A DNA stretch of 64,000 nucleotides, taken from NCBI GenBank assembly GCA_036003045.1, contig DASYSS010000101.1:16964-80963 (forward strand). The letters are read 5' to 3'. Below the pieces are notes generated by a model. The model saw nothing but the letters and a program-made list of their open reading frames with translations. It was not told the origin of the DNA and made no database searches. The DNA is from Gemmatimonadaceae bacterium (GTDB taxonomy: Bacteria; Gemmatimonadota; Gemmatimonadetes; Gemmatimonadales; Gemmatimonadaceae). The translations under genes and the position numbers were made by a program. Below, piece after piece: positions 24,112-33,638 of this stretch (the first letter of the stretch is position 1; each line of letters begins with the position of its first letter).

Positions 24112-25452
24112 ATGTGGATTCCGCTCGTCTTCGTCATCGCCGTCCTCGCGACGCTGGTGATCGCGCCGATCGCCGTGAGCAACCGACTCCGGATTCAGCG
24201 CAACATGATCACGGAGGTCGTCGACCCCGCCCGGCTGCGCGCGACCGACGTCGCGTCGTTCCTGGCCGAAGAGATGTTCGCGGTCGGCATGCGCGCGCCC
24301 TCGGTGATCCCGAACGCGGATCAGCGGTATGTCGCCGCGCTTCGCTCCGAACGACGGGGCGCGCTTGCTCTGGACTCGCTGCTCGAGGGCTCGAACGCCG
24401 ACGCGCTCGAGCGGTTCGCGCAATATCGAGAAGCGGCGACTCGGTGGCACGACGACGTCGAGTCGATGACGCCGTCGCCGAATGCGGCTGTCCTCGATAC
24501 CGCGCGAATGGACGCCGACACCGCGCTCATGGCGGCGCGCCATCTCGTCGAGCTCTTGGAGCAGTCGGCCGCCGCGGTTCGCCTCGATGTCCGACGGTGG
24601 GAACGCGTCGACGTTCTCCTGCCCGTGGTGCTCGCGCCGCTCGCCTTGCTCGCCTGCGTGCTCATCGTGCGCGCCGGTCAACGAACCGTGAAGCTGGCCG
24701 TCGCGGCTGACCGAGACCGGCGCGCCCTCGCGGCGGTCATGGATCAGAAGAGCGCCTTCATGCGGGGCATCTCGCACGACCTTCAGAATCCGCTTGGCGC
24801 CGCGCTGGGCAACGTCGACTTGATGCTCGAAGGGATCACCAAGCCAGCCGATCAACGCGACGCGCTGCTTCGAATTCGCCGTCTCACGCGCCGCGCGAGC
24901 GACACCGTGGCGTCGCTGCTCGCCGTCGCGAAGAGCGAGACGGGTGACATCCGGCTCAGCACGACGGCCATCGACCTTTGCGCGCTGGCTCGTGCCGCCG
25001 TCGACGATCAGAGCTTCACCGTCGTCAGCAAAGGGCAGACGATCGACTTGCACGCGGAGTCCGAATGCCGCGCGATGGGCGACGCCGCGCGGGTACGGCA
25101 CATCGTGGACAACCTCCTGTCGAATGCGAACAAGTACACGCCGCGGGGAGGACACATCCGCGTGGATGTCGGCTATCGGATGCGCGACGGACAGCGCTGG
25201 TCCACGCTGAGCGTCGAAGACTCCGGCCCGGGCATCCCCGCGGAATGGCGAGAGCGCGTGTTCGAGGAGTACGCGCGCGTCCCCGCCTCGAAAGATCTCG
25301 CGCCGGGTTTCGGAATCGGGCTCGCGGTGAGCCGGCGCGTCGCCCGGATGCTGGGCGGCGACGTCACCGTCGAAGGCGAGAGTTCGAACGGACATCAGCG
25401 ACTCGGCGGCGCGACGGTCACGCTCTGGCTCGCCCTCTCGGCTGAACCCTAG
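24112..25452 (+). CDS. Membrane sensor histidine kinase (HisKA/HATPase), orphan
   Basis: A 446-residue sensor. Segments near 3-23 and 166-186 are membrane-spanning; between them is a helical, likely four-helix periplasmic sensing domain. The H box is ISHDLQNPLGAAL with His222, the N box NLLSNANKYTP, the G boxes VEDSGPGIP and GFGIGLAVSRRV. No response regulator is adjacent. The start is uncertain: no ribosome site precedes the ATG at 24112, but GGAGGGACTGCC stands before an in-frame ACG at 24043, with an open frame between that would add about 23 hydrophilic residues. No ATG, GTG or TTG exists in that stretch. The gap 23895-24111 is otherwise empty. Confidence 0.85.
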   Translation: MWIPLVFVIAVLATLVIAPIAVSNRLRIQRNMITEVVDPARLRATDVASFLAEEMFAVGMRAPSVIPNADQRYVAALRSERRGALALDSLLEGSNADALERFAQYREAATRWHDDVESMTPSPNAAVLDTARMDADTALMAARHLVELLEQSAAAVRLDVRRWERVDVLLPVVLAPLALLACVLIVRAGQRTVKLAVAADRDRRALAAVMDQKSAFMRGISHDLQNPLGAALGNVDLMLEGITKPADQRDALLRIRRLTRRASDTVASLLAVAKSETGDIRLSTTAIDLCALARAAVDDQSFTVVSKGQTIDLHAESECRAMGDAARVRHIVDNLLSNANKYTPRGGHIRVDVGYRMRDGQRWSTLSVEDSGPGIPAEWRERVFEEYARVPASKDLAPGFGIGLAVSRRVARMLGGDVTVEGESSNGHQRLGGATVTLWLALSAEP

Positions 25453-25560
25453 TCGGTCTCGGTTCGTCCCGCGCTGGTGCATGTCGGCGCAGCGGCGTGA
25501 CCGGACGAGTGGTCGCTGAAGTTTGAACTCGCGACCGCTTCCGCCACGCCGAGAACGCAC

Positions 25561-26385
25561 ATGCAAACACCGAGTCGGCTCACATTCGCCGTTGCTCTCG
25601 TCGGTCTCGCAGCGTTGACCGCCGTCTACGGCGACTTTGCGCTGCAGTGGCAGCCCGTGCCTGCGTGGGTGTCCGATCGACGCCTTCTCGCGTATCTGTC
25701 CGGCGCCCTGCTCTTCGCCTGCGGCTTCGCGCTACTCACCGCGCGGGCGAGTGCGATCGGGGCACGCGTTTTCTTCTTCTACGCGCTGCTGTGGGTGCTT
25801 CTCCTCAAGGTGCCGAAGGTTGCCGCCGCGCCGCTCGTCGAAGTCAACTGGCTCGGCTTGGGTGAGATCTGCGTCGTGCTGGCGTGCAGCTGGACGCTCT
25901 TCGCGTCGCTGAATGACGAGCCAAGCGATTCCGCTCCGCGCTTCGCCACCGGCGAGAACGGGCTTCGCATCGCGCGCTACCTGTTCGCCGTCGCCCTGCT
26001 GCCGATCGGATTGTCGCACTTCGTCTATCTGCCGCAAACGGTTGCGTTCGTGCCGTCCTGGCTTCCGTATCGCACGGGGTGGGCGTACCTCGGCGGCGCG
26101 GGCCACATCGCCGCGGGACTCGGTGTGTTGCTCGGCGTCATGACGGAGCTCGCGGCTACGCTCGAAGCCGCGATGATCGGCGTGTTCACGCTGTTGGTGT
26201 GGTTGCCCGCCGCGATCGCGAATCCCGCGAGCAGGCTTCAGTGGACCGGCTTGGTGATCTCCGGATTCATCGCCGCCGCGGCATGGGTCGTCGCCGCGAG
26301 CCTGAGTCGTGCACGTTCGCTGCGCCCCGCCGACGAAACCCGGCCGACGCATTCCGGCGCTTTGAAGGACCTCGCCGAGGCGTGA
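25561..26385 (+). CDS. DoxX-like integral membrane protein
   Basis: A 274-residue protein with about seven or eight hydrophobic segments (for example FAVALVGLAALTAVYGDFAL, LAYLSGALLFACGFALL, YLFAVALLPIGLSHFVYL, HIAAGLGVLLGVM). The pattern of two four-helix halves, the second starting near residue 140, fits DoxX-like proteins. DoxX in Acidianus is a thiosulfate:quinone oxidoreductase subunit, but most bacterial relatives have no known activity. The C-terminus is short, polar and cytoplasmic. Confidence 0.75.
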   Translation: MQTPSRLTFAVALVGLAALTAVYGDFALQWQPVPAWVSDRRLLAYLSGALLFACGFALLTARASAIGARVFFFYALLWVLLLKVPKVAAAPLVEVNWLGLGEICVVLACSWTLFASLNDEPSDSAPRFATGENGLRIARYLFAVALLPIGLSHFVYLPQTVAFVPSWLPYRTGWAYLGGAGHIAAGLGVLLGVMTELAATLEAAMIGVFTLLVWLPAAIANPASRLQWTGLVISGFIAAAAWVVAASLSRARSLRPADETRPTHSGALKDLAEA

Positions 26386-26467
26386 CCGCCTCGCTCGACG
26401 TGTGCGATACGGGCTCAGGCCTGCGTCTTGCCCTGCAAAGCGCATCGCATCGTAGGACATCGAGGGC

Positions 26468-27373
26468 ATGGAGCTCGTTTCCCGTCTGCGCGCCGCGCCT
26501 CGCGTGGCGACGCTCGTGGCGTTCGTTTGTGTCGCAGCGCAAAGAGTCAGCGCGCAGTCCATCGGCCGATTGGTCATCGATCACGCGCGCACGTCGGCAG
26601 GCGATGCCTGGGCGGTGTGGACCGCGCCACTTCACGGTGGCGGCCGAGACTGGCTGACTGCCGTCGGCGTCGTCGGAGTTGCGGCCGCGGTGTCGCCGTT
26701 CGACGACAACATTGACCGGTGGGCGGTCGGTCAACGCGACGACGGCACGTGGCATTTCTTGCGACCGTTTCGAGAAGGCGGCGATGCATTCTCGGGGCGC
26801 ACCGTCGCACCGTTCGCGATCGGAGCGTTGGGTGTCGCGCTCATCACGAAGAGCGATGGGATGCTCGAGGGAATTTCCGGCTGTGCGACGTCGTACGGTG
26901 CGGCGACGGCGGTGCGCGATTTCGTCGTCTACCCGCTCGTCTCTCGTACGCGGCCCGACAGCGGACGCGGCGTGCAGCCGCCGCCGGCAACGCAGGGCGA
27001 TCAGTACCACTTCACGGTTCCCGGCACCGGCGACTGGGGACGGCACGCGTTGCCCGGTGGGCACGTCAGCAACATCACGTCGTGTGTGGGCTTTTTCGTC
27101 AGCCGCTACAAGCTCGGACCCTTCGCTGTCGCGCCCTGGGCCGCGGTCGGCGCCGTCGCCATGGCCCGAACCCTTGACCGCCGCCACTGGGCCTCCGACC
27201 AAGTCGTCGGCGCGTTCCTCGGCTATGCCGTCGGGAGAGAGGTTGCTCTGCGATCGCTGCGTCGGACGGAAAATGCGTCCGCGCGGCGAAGCGCGGAGCA
27301 CGACGAGGACGGAAGTTTCTATTTCGCGCCCGGCGTCGACGGTGCGCGCGTCGGCTGGCGTCGCGCGTTCTAA
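26468..27373 (+). CDS. Exported PAP2-superfamily phosphatase
   Basis: A 301-residue PAP2 (acid phosphatase/vanadium-haloperoxidase fold) protein with signal peptide (ending near SAQ). Motifs are PLVSRTRPDSG (motif 1), LPGGHVSNI (motif 2, usual PSGH with Gly for Ser) and ARTLDRRHWASDQVVGAFLG (motif 3). Catalytic His of motif 3 and the motif 2 His are present. The PGGH variant is rarer than PSGH and may lower activity. Such enzymes remove phosphate from lipids or isoprenyl carriers. It may share a transcript with the DoxX-like gene 82 bases upstream. Confidence 0.8.
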   Translation: MELVSRLRAAPRVATLVAFVCVAAQRVSAQSIGRLVIDHARTSAGDAWAVWTAPLHGGGRDWLTAVGVVGVAAAVSPFDDNIDRWAVGQRDDGTWHFLRPFREGGDAFSGRTVAPFAIGALGVALITKSDGMLEGISGCATSYGAATAVRDFVVYPLVSRTRPDSGRGVQPPPATQGDQYHFTVPGTGDWGRHALPGGHVSNITSCVGFFVSRYKLGPFAVAPWAAVGAVAMARTLDRRHWASDQVVGAFLGYAVGREVALRSLRRTENASARRSAEHDEDGSFYFAPGVDGARVGWRRAF

Positions 27374-27416
27374 CCGCTAATCGCGCCGATTCCTCGGGCC
27401 GGGAGCCATATCGGCG

Positions 27417-27926
27417 TCACCGGACGGCGAAGACTTTGGTCCTGCCATCACGCGTGAACGACACCACCTCGTATCGATCTTTCACCGGCCCTTCCATTCC
27501 CGGCGCGCCGTTCGGCATGCCAGGCGCGGCCAAGCCGGCAAGCGGCAATCGCGTGTCGACCATCTTGCGAATCAAATCGGCGGGGACGTGTCCTTCGATC
27601 GTGTAGGCGCCGAGGATCGCCGTGTGACATGACCAGAGCTTCTCGGGCACGCCACGCTTGCGCTTGATCGGCGTCACGTCGTTGACGAATTGGGCGGCGG
27701 GAGCGAACCCATTCGCCTCGAGATGCTTGATCCACGCCCGACAGCATTGGCAATCGGGGCTCGCATAGACGAGTATCCCGGTCGGCGCGGCGTCAGCGGC
27801 CGACGCCAGGCTTCGGGTCACGGCGACGAGCCCCATCACCGACGCGACGGTCGAGCCGATCCAGGCACGGCGCGATACCAGGGATGACGAAGGCGGCGTG
27901 GCGTTCGCTTCGGATCTTGATGACAT
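27417..27926 (-). CDS. DUF411 domain protein, Tat-exported
   Basis: A 169-residue protein with twin-arginine start (SRRAWIGSTVASVMG) and GAGGAGAACC before the ATG. The DUF411 landmarks are present: ASPDCQCCRAWIKHLEANGF, the WSCHTAILGAYTIEGHVPAD strand and GMPNGAPGME. The CxCC and later Cys-His residues fit metal binding; DUF411 genes commonly lie in copper-resistance loci, though no copper gene is close here. Role inferred as periplasmic copper handling. Confidence 0.9.
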   Translation of the reverse strand: MSSRSEANATPPSSSLVSRRAWIGSTVASVMGLVAVTRSLASAADAAPTGILVYASPDCQCCRAWIKHLEANGFAPAAQFVNDVTPIKRKRGVPEKLWSCHTAILGAYTIEGHVPADLIRKMVDTRLPLAGLAAPGMPNGAPGMEGPVKDRYEVVSFTRDGRTKVFAVR

Positions 27927-28085
27927 ATGGTTCTCCTCAGGCTGCGAGCGAAGGCTAGCTCAAATATCAGCTTCTGGACAGGCGCAGTCAGTTAGCGTTT
28001 AGTACGGCCGCGTTCTTCACCCACCGCCCACCACCGTGCTCCCCGCTCGCCGACCCCCGGCCGCATTCATTGCGGCGGACCGTCC

Positions 28086-29300
<1,215 letters not shown>

Positions 29301-29329
29301 CCCGGGCCTTGGCGCTACCGGCAGGAGTG

Positions 29330-29368
29330 ATGATGAGCAAACCGCCGCGCATGAAACGAGATCTGTGA
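29330..29368 (+). CDS. Possible 12-residue peptide ORF before a terminator
   Basis: ATGATG follows AGGAG by 2-5 bases and encodes MMSKPPRMKRDL before a TGA that sits inside the terminator stem. It may be a chance frame or a real leaderlet after the permease gene. Very low certainty. Confidence 0.15.
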   Translation: MMSKPPRMKRDL

Positions 29369-29401
29369 CTGGGACGCACTCTCGGCGTCGCGATCTCGTT
29401 T
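29354..29401. terminator. Two-level hairpin terminator between convergent genes
   Basis: AAACGAGATC (29354-29363) pairs exactly with GATCTCGTTT (29392-29401); inside it GACGC (29373-29377) pairs with GCGTC (29385-29389). The stem spans the end of the minus-strand PAP2 gene (its stop is at 29400-29402), so it can act in both directions. Confidence 0.65.
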
Positions 29402-30137
29402 AGGCCGCGGCCCTTTCTCTCGGCCGTGTCGCCAGCTCCATCCCCGTCATGCACACGGTGACCCATACGATTCCCACCGCGAAGCCCGCGATCACGTCGC
29501 TGAGGTAATGGACACCGAGGTACAGGCGCGACCAGCCGACGAGGAGCACGAGAATGACGGCGACCGCCACCACGGTCACTCGGTGCGCGCGCGCGGGCGG
29601 CCAGAGCTTTATGAGGACGTACGCGAGCATCGAGAGGCCGATGAGTGATCCCATCGAGTGGCCGCTTGGATAGCTGAAGGTGACGCCGTGGAGAAAGCGC
29701 TCCGCGCCGATCGGGCGGGGCCGACGGATGATGTTCTTCAGCATCCAGTCGAGAAGCGCTCCGACGATGAACGCCGCGAGCCAGACCCACAGCGTGAGCC
29801 ACGCGCCCATGCGCGCCGCGATCATCGCGACGACGAGGGCAAGGATCGTCATGGTGATCGGACCACCGATGAAGGAAATCGTAAGCGCGACCCGGTCTCC
29901 GAGCGGAGTCGCGTGCGCGCGCATCCAGGTGTGAACCGTCAAGTCGAACGCGGTGATGGACCGGTCGTCGACGACTTGCCTGGTGATGGACCCGAACAGC
30001 AACAGCGCGCCCACGGTGATGAGAAATCCCACCGTGAGGTGCAGACCGAGGTATTCGCCGCGCGCGAACCGCGCGGCGATGAACGATCGCACCCTGGTGA
30101 CCAGCGTCACGTCCGATGTCTGGATGGGTCCTGACAC
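29400..30137 (-). CDS. Membrane PAP2 phosphatase
   Basis: A 245-residue integral membrane enzyme with six hydrophobic segments. Signature motifs are complete: KNIIRRPRP (motif 1), SYPSGHSMGS (motif 2) and GWSRLYLGVHYLSDVIAG (motif 3). It likely dephosphorylates undecaprenyl diphosphate or another lipid phosphate at the periplasmic side. It starts with GTG at 30137 behind GAGAGGGGAC. It diverges from the glycosyltransferase gene, so 30138-30238 should hold both promoters, though I see no confident -10/-35 boxes. Confidence 0.92.
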   Translation of the reverse strand: MSGPIQTSDVTLVTRVRSFIAARFARGEYLGLHLTVGFLITVGALLLFGSITRQVVDDRSITAFDLTVHTWMRAHATPLGDRVALTISFIGGPITMTILALVVAMIAARMGAWLTLWVWLAAFIVGALLDWMLKNIIRRPRPIGAERFLHGVTFSYPSGHSMGSLIGLSMLAYVLIKLWPPARAHRVTVVAVAVILVLLVGWSRLYLGVHYLSDVIAGFAVGIVWVTVCMTGMELATRPRERAAA

Positions 30138-30238
30138 ACGTCCCCTCTCGCTTTAAGATCTCTACATCCGCACGGTGATACTTAGCGCTTTCTTAGTCCG
30201 CCGGCGGGTTTCCGCGGCGTATTCTGGGACGGTTCCCT

Positions 30239-31414
30239 ATGGCCGACGCATCGCGCCCCAATGCTTTGACGCGATTCGTGCCGCGGAAGGTGCGCGCGCT
30301 CGAGGCCGCGGTGCACGAGGCCTGGCTCCGCGTGATGGTGGTGCTGCTGTCGGTGGACGAGGGAGGAGTCATCGCCCCCGACAGCTGGCACCTCCATCCG
30401 TCGCGCGTCCTGTTCATTCGCTACGACCGCGTCGGCGACATGGTGCTGTGCACCGGTCTCCTGCGGGCGCTCTCGGCGGCGTACCCCCGTATGACGATCG
30501 ACGTGCTCACGACGCCGACGAACGCGCCGGTACTCGAGCATCTGCCGTTCGTCGGCGACGTGGTGGTCCACGAACGGCGCCGCTGGCGCGACTACCCCGC
30601 CCTGTTCGCCCGCCTCGCGTCGCGGCGCTATGACGCGGTCATCGACGGCCTCGTCGTTCGCCCATCCGTCAATTCATATACGACGTTGCTCATGCTCGCG
30701 TCGCGGGCCCCGGCGCGCATCGGCAGCGCGGGGCGGCCGCATGACCGCGTGTACAATATTCCCGTCGCCCCGCCGGCCGACATCCATCGCGAGCATCACG
30801 TCGATCATCTCGCCCGTCTGGCCGAGCCATTCGGCATTCGCGGGCCGGACGCCGACTGGCGCCCGACGCTCGCCGCCACGGATTTCGAGCGCGAGGAGGC
30901 GAACGCTCACTGGGACGCCGCGCCCGGCGACGGCCCACGCGTTCTGGTCAACATTTCGGCCGGGCAGACGTGCCGGCGCTGGCCCGACGACCATTTCGCG
31001 GCGACCCTGACGGCGCTCCGCGCTCGCCGGCCCGATGCGCGCGTCATCATCGTCGCGTTGGAGGAGGACCGCGCAAGCGCGACGGGGCTGGCGGACCTCA
31101 TCGGCGGTCTCGCGGTGATCCCGCGGCTGCGCGAGTTGTTCGCGCTGGTTGCGGAATCGGACCTGGTCGTCACGCCGGACACCGGCGTGACGCACATCGC
31201 CTCGGCGTTCGCGCGTCCGACGCTCGCCTTGCTTCGGAGGCGCGACGAGTACGAGATGTGGGTGCCGTACCGCACGCCGAGCGTGAACGTGTTCGGTCCG
31301 ACCGAACATTCGCTGGCCGACCTCGACGCGGCGGCCGTCATCGGCGCGCTCGACGAGGCGCTCGCGCTCGTGCCGAGTACGTCTTCTCGACTGTCCGTCG
31401 GGCAGCCGGCGTAG
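30239..31414 (+). CDS. Glycosyltransferase family 9 (heptosyltransferase-like)
   Basis: A 391-residue GT-B enzyme. The N-terminal half has RVLFIRYDRVGDMVLCTGLLRAL, the conserved nucleotide-sugar/acceptor entry of GT9; the C-terminal half has LVNISAGQTCRRWPDDHF and the donor-site motif SDLVVTPDTGVTHIASAF. GT9 proteins add heptose or related sugars to lipopolysaccharide or other glycans. It stands alone here, with no other cell-envelope sugar gene next to it. Confidence 0.9.
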   Translation: MADASRPNALTRFVPRKVRALEAAVHEAWLRVMVVLLSVDEGGVIAPDSWHLHPSRVLFIRYDRVGDMVLCTGLLRALSAAYPRMTIDVLTTPTNAPVLEHLPFVGDVVVHERRRWRDYPALFARLASRRYDAVIDGLVVRPSVNSYTTLLMLASRAPARIGSAGRPHDRVYNIPVAPPADIHREHHVDHLARLAEPFGIRGPDADWRPTLAATDFEREEANAHWDAAPGDGPRVLVNISAGQTCRRWPDDHFAATLTALRARRPDARVIIVALEEDRASATGLADLIGGLAVIPRLRELFALVAESDLVVTPDTGVTHIASAFARPTLALLRRRDEYEMWVPYRTPSVNVFGPTEHSLADLDAAAVIGALDEALALVPSTSSRLSVGQPA

Positions 31415-31420
31415 CTCGAG

Positions 31421-31448
31421 GTAGTCGCGGACTCGTAGTCGCGGACTC
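31421..31448. repeat. 14-bp direct tandem duplication
   Basis: GTAGTCGCGGACTC occurs twice head to tail seven bases after the glycosyltransferase stop. It lacks the CCGG core of the other arrays. Confidence 0.9.
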
Positions 31449-31546
31449 GTCGGACTTGGCCGAAAGTCGCATATGTACGTCGTAGTGCCAACGTCGATCA
31501 TGCGCGCTCGGGGTTTGGGGGGCCGTTCACCCGACACGAGGACGCG

Positions 31547-32875
31547 ATGCTTCGACCGTACCGACGGGCGTGCTTCACTGCTGCTTCCCTCATCACGCTC
31601 GCGTTCGCCTCCGCGGCCCTTCCTCGAAAGACCGCGGCGCAAGACGCCGATCCAAGACCGCAGCGCCCCGACACGTCAATGCGATTCCCGAACACGATCG
31701 CCGGCGAGTTCACCCCGTCGGCGGGCTTCGACATCGTCAAGACGTCGTTCGGCAGTCTGAACATCAGCGTGTACGGGCTGTTTCGCTATCTGAACCAGGT
31801 GCCGGGCGATCAAACCTTCAGGGATCACCTAGGCAACCTCGACACGATCAATACATCGAACTACCTCAACTGGCACCGCACGCTCGTGTGGCTGACGGGG
31901 TTTTTCTACGACCCGCGATTTCGCTACAACATCACGCTCTGGTCGCTGCCGACGACTCAGCAAACACTTCTCTTCGGGAATCTCCAATACACCGCGGCGA
32001 AACAGCTCACGCTCGGGATCGGCATCGCGCCGAGCACGACCGCCCGGTCGATGAACGGGTCGTGGCCCTTCTGGGCCGGGTCGGATCGCACGATGGCCGA
32101 AGAGTTCTTTCGCGGCGGCTTCTCATCGGGGCTCTTCGCGACCGGCGAGATCTTGCCGCGCCTCGCGTATACGCTGACGATGAACAACAACATCAGCGAG
32201 CTGGGCGTGCCTCAGTCGGCAGACACCCGCAACATGCTCTTCGGCGGCCAACTGCGCTGGCGACCGACGACGGGTGAGTTCGGACCGCGGGGGGGCTTCG
32301 GCGACTTCGAGTACCACACGCACGTCGCGACCCAGTTCGGATTCAACGGCTCGCAGAGTCGGGAGGGGCGCTACGCACCGATCGCCGATCCACCGCTCAA
32401 CACGCAGATCAAGTTGTCGGACGGGATCAACCCGTTCGCCGTGAATGCGCTGGCGGATTCCGTGACCGTTTCCACGCTATCGTATCGGGAGGTGGCGACG
32501 GATGCCGGCGTCAAGTACCGCGGCTTCTCATTCCAGGGTGAGTACTACTGGCGCACGCTGAGCGACTTCGTGGCCAACGGCCCCCTGCCTCTCACCTCCA
32601 TCTTCGACCGCGGCTTCATGGCGCAGGCCGGGTACATGGCGATCCCACAGACCCTGAACGTGTACGCTCTCGGCGGGTATGTGCACGACCAGTTCCGCCG
32701 ATATCCGTGGGAAGCCGGCGGCGGAGTCGGGTACTACCCGTCGCACACGCGAAGTTGGCGACTCGATGTGCGCGCCACGCACATCAACCAATGTCCGGCC
32801 AGCTCGAGCTTCGGTTATTATCTCGCCGGCGTCACGGGAACGATCATCTCCGTCGGCACCGACATTCTGTTCTGA
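31547..32875 (+). CDS. Outer-membrane porin-like protein
   Basis: A 442-residue exported protein with signal peptide ending near KTAAQD and GAGGA upstream of the ATG. Long amphipathic strands with aromatic girdles (LNISVYGLFRYLNQV, LVWLTGFFYDPRFRYNITLW, AQAGYMAIPQTLNVYALGGYV) and a C-terminal strand ending in Phe (ISVGTDILF) mark an outer-membrane barrel, similar to OprP/OprO-like porins. Substrate unknown. The convergent gene's stop is only ten bases away. Confidence 0.78.
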   Translation: MLRPYRRACFTAASLITLAFASAALPRKTAAQDADPRPQRPDTSMRFPNTIAGEFTPSAGFDIVKTSFGSLNISVYGLFRYLNQVPGDQTFRDHLGNLDTINTSNYLNWHRTLVWLTGFFYDPRFRYNITLWSLPTTQQTLLFGNLQYTAAKQLTLGIGIAPSTTARSMNGSWPFWAGSDRTMAEEFFRGGFSSGLFATGEILPRLAYTLTMNNNISELGVPQSADTRNMLFGGQLRWRPTTGEFGPRGGFGDFEYHTHVATQFGFNGSQSREGRYAPIADPPLNTQIKLSDGINPFAVNALADSVTVSTLSYREVATDAGVKYRGFSFQGEYYWRTLSDFVANGPLPLTSIFDRGFMAQAGYMAIPQTLNVYALGGYVHDQFRRYPWEAGGGVGYYPSHTRSWRLDVRATHINQCPASSSFGYYLAGVTGTIISVGTDILF

Positions 32876-32884
32876 GCGGGTTCG

Positions 32885-32908
32885 CTATTTCACGAATTCG
32901 TGAAATAG
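32885..32908. terminator. 24-bp perfect palindrome at convergent gene ends
   Basis: CTATTTCACGAATTCGTGAAAT plus AG reads the same on both strands. It covers the last five codons and the stop of the minus-strand gene, nine bases after the porin stop. As RNA it can form a hairpin with a small loop, hence likely a shared terminator. Confidence 0.6.
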
Positions 32909-33469
32909 GTTGATGAACCCGCCGACGGCGATCGACGCGGTGCCCCTGCCGAGCCCGATCTGGGCCCAGTTGTTGTTTCCGTGCGGCCGCCACGCCGCCT
33001 GGGCAAACGAACCGACGTATGCCCCCGTTATGCGGGGCACGGCGAGCTTGTAACTCCCGTCGGGCATCTGATCCATGACGGCGCCGGCGAACGCGTGACG
33101 GATCCGCGCTCCCTTGTTGGTGCACTTGCAGTGCTGGTAGTCGAGCGGCCGGTTCATGATCGCGGCGAGACCTTCCGTCACACTTTCTTGGATGACGAAC
33201 TGCCCGACGTTCGACGCCGCGCGGCGCGCGTAGCCCTTTCCCCCCCCGCCCCACTCGGGCGGATCGTTGCGCGCTTGGTCGACCCCCGCGAAGGCCAGGC
33301 CCATGAGCACACCGTACCCGAGGTCGATTCCGAAACGCTCGAGGCGCGTGTGATTTCCAATGCGCGCTTGTGCGGACGCGCGACAAGGGACGGCGGTCGC
33401 GATCGCGAGCACCGCGAAAGACGCGATGCCCAGGCGACGCCGCTTGCTGCTGGCGTTGGTGTGGGTCAT
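32885..33469 (-). CDS. Exported hypothetical protein
   Basis: A 194-residue protein with signal peptide (SFAVLAIATAVPCRASAQ). The mature part is glycine-rich with amphipathic stretches (FGIDLGYGVLMGLAFAGVDQARND; ITGAYVGSFAQAAWRPHG; IAVGGFINLFHEF), suggesting a small membrane-associated fold. Two Cys (HCKCTNK) lie in the middle. I recognise no family. It shares an intergenic region with the divergent amidohydrolase gene. Confidence 0.65.
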   Translation of the reverse strand: MTHTNASSKRRRLGIASFAVLAIATAVPCRASAQARIGNHTRLERFGIDLGYGVLMGLAFAGVDQARNDPPEWGGGGKGYARRAASNVGQFVIQESVTEGLAAIMNRPLDYQHCKCTNKGARIRHAFAGAVMDQMPDGSYKLAVPRITGAYVGSFAQAAWRPHGNNNWAQIGLGRGTASIAVGGFINLFHEFVK

Positions 33470-33638
33470 TTGAAACGAAGCACCAACGCAACGTCAGTGC
33501 CGCGTCGCGATGAACGGCGCGCAAAGCGTCTCGGGCAATCCCCCGGTCGCGACCGCTGGTACACCCAAATGCCAATGGGCTGACGGCCTACCGCGCGCCG
33601 ACCTTGCGAGCGCTCAAACCCTGCTTCGCTCGCCGACA

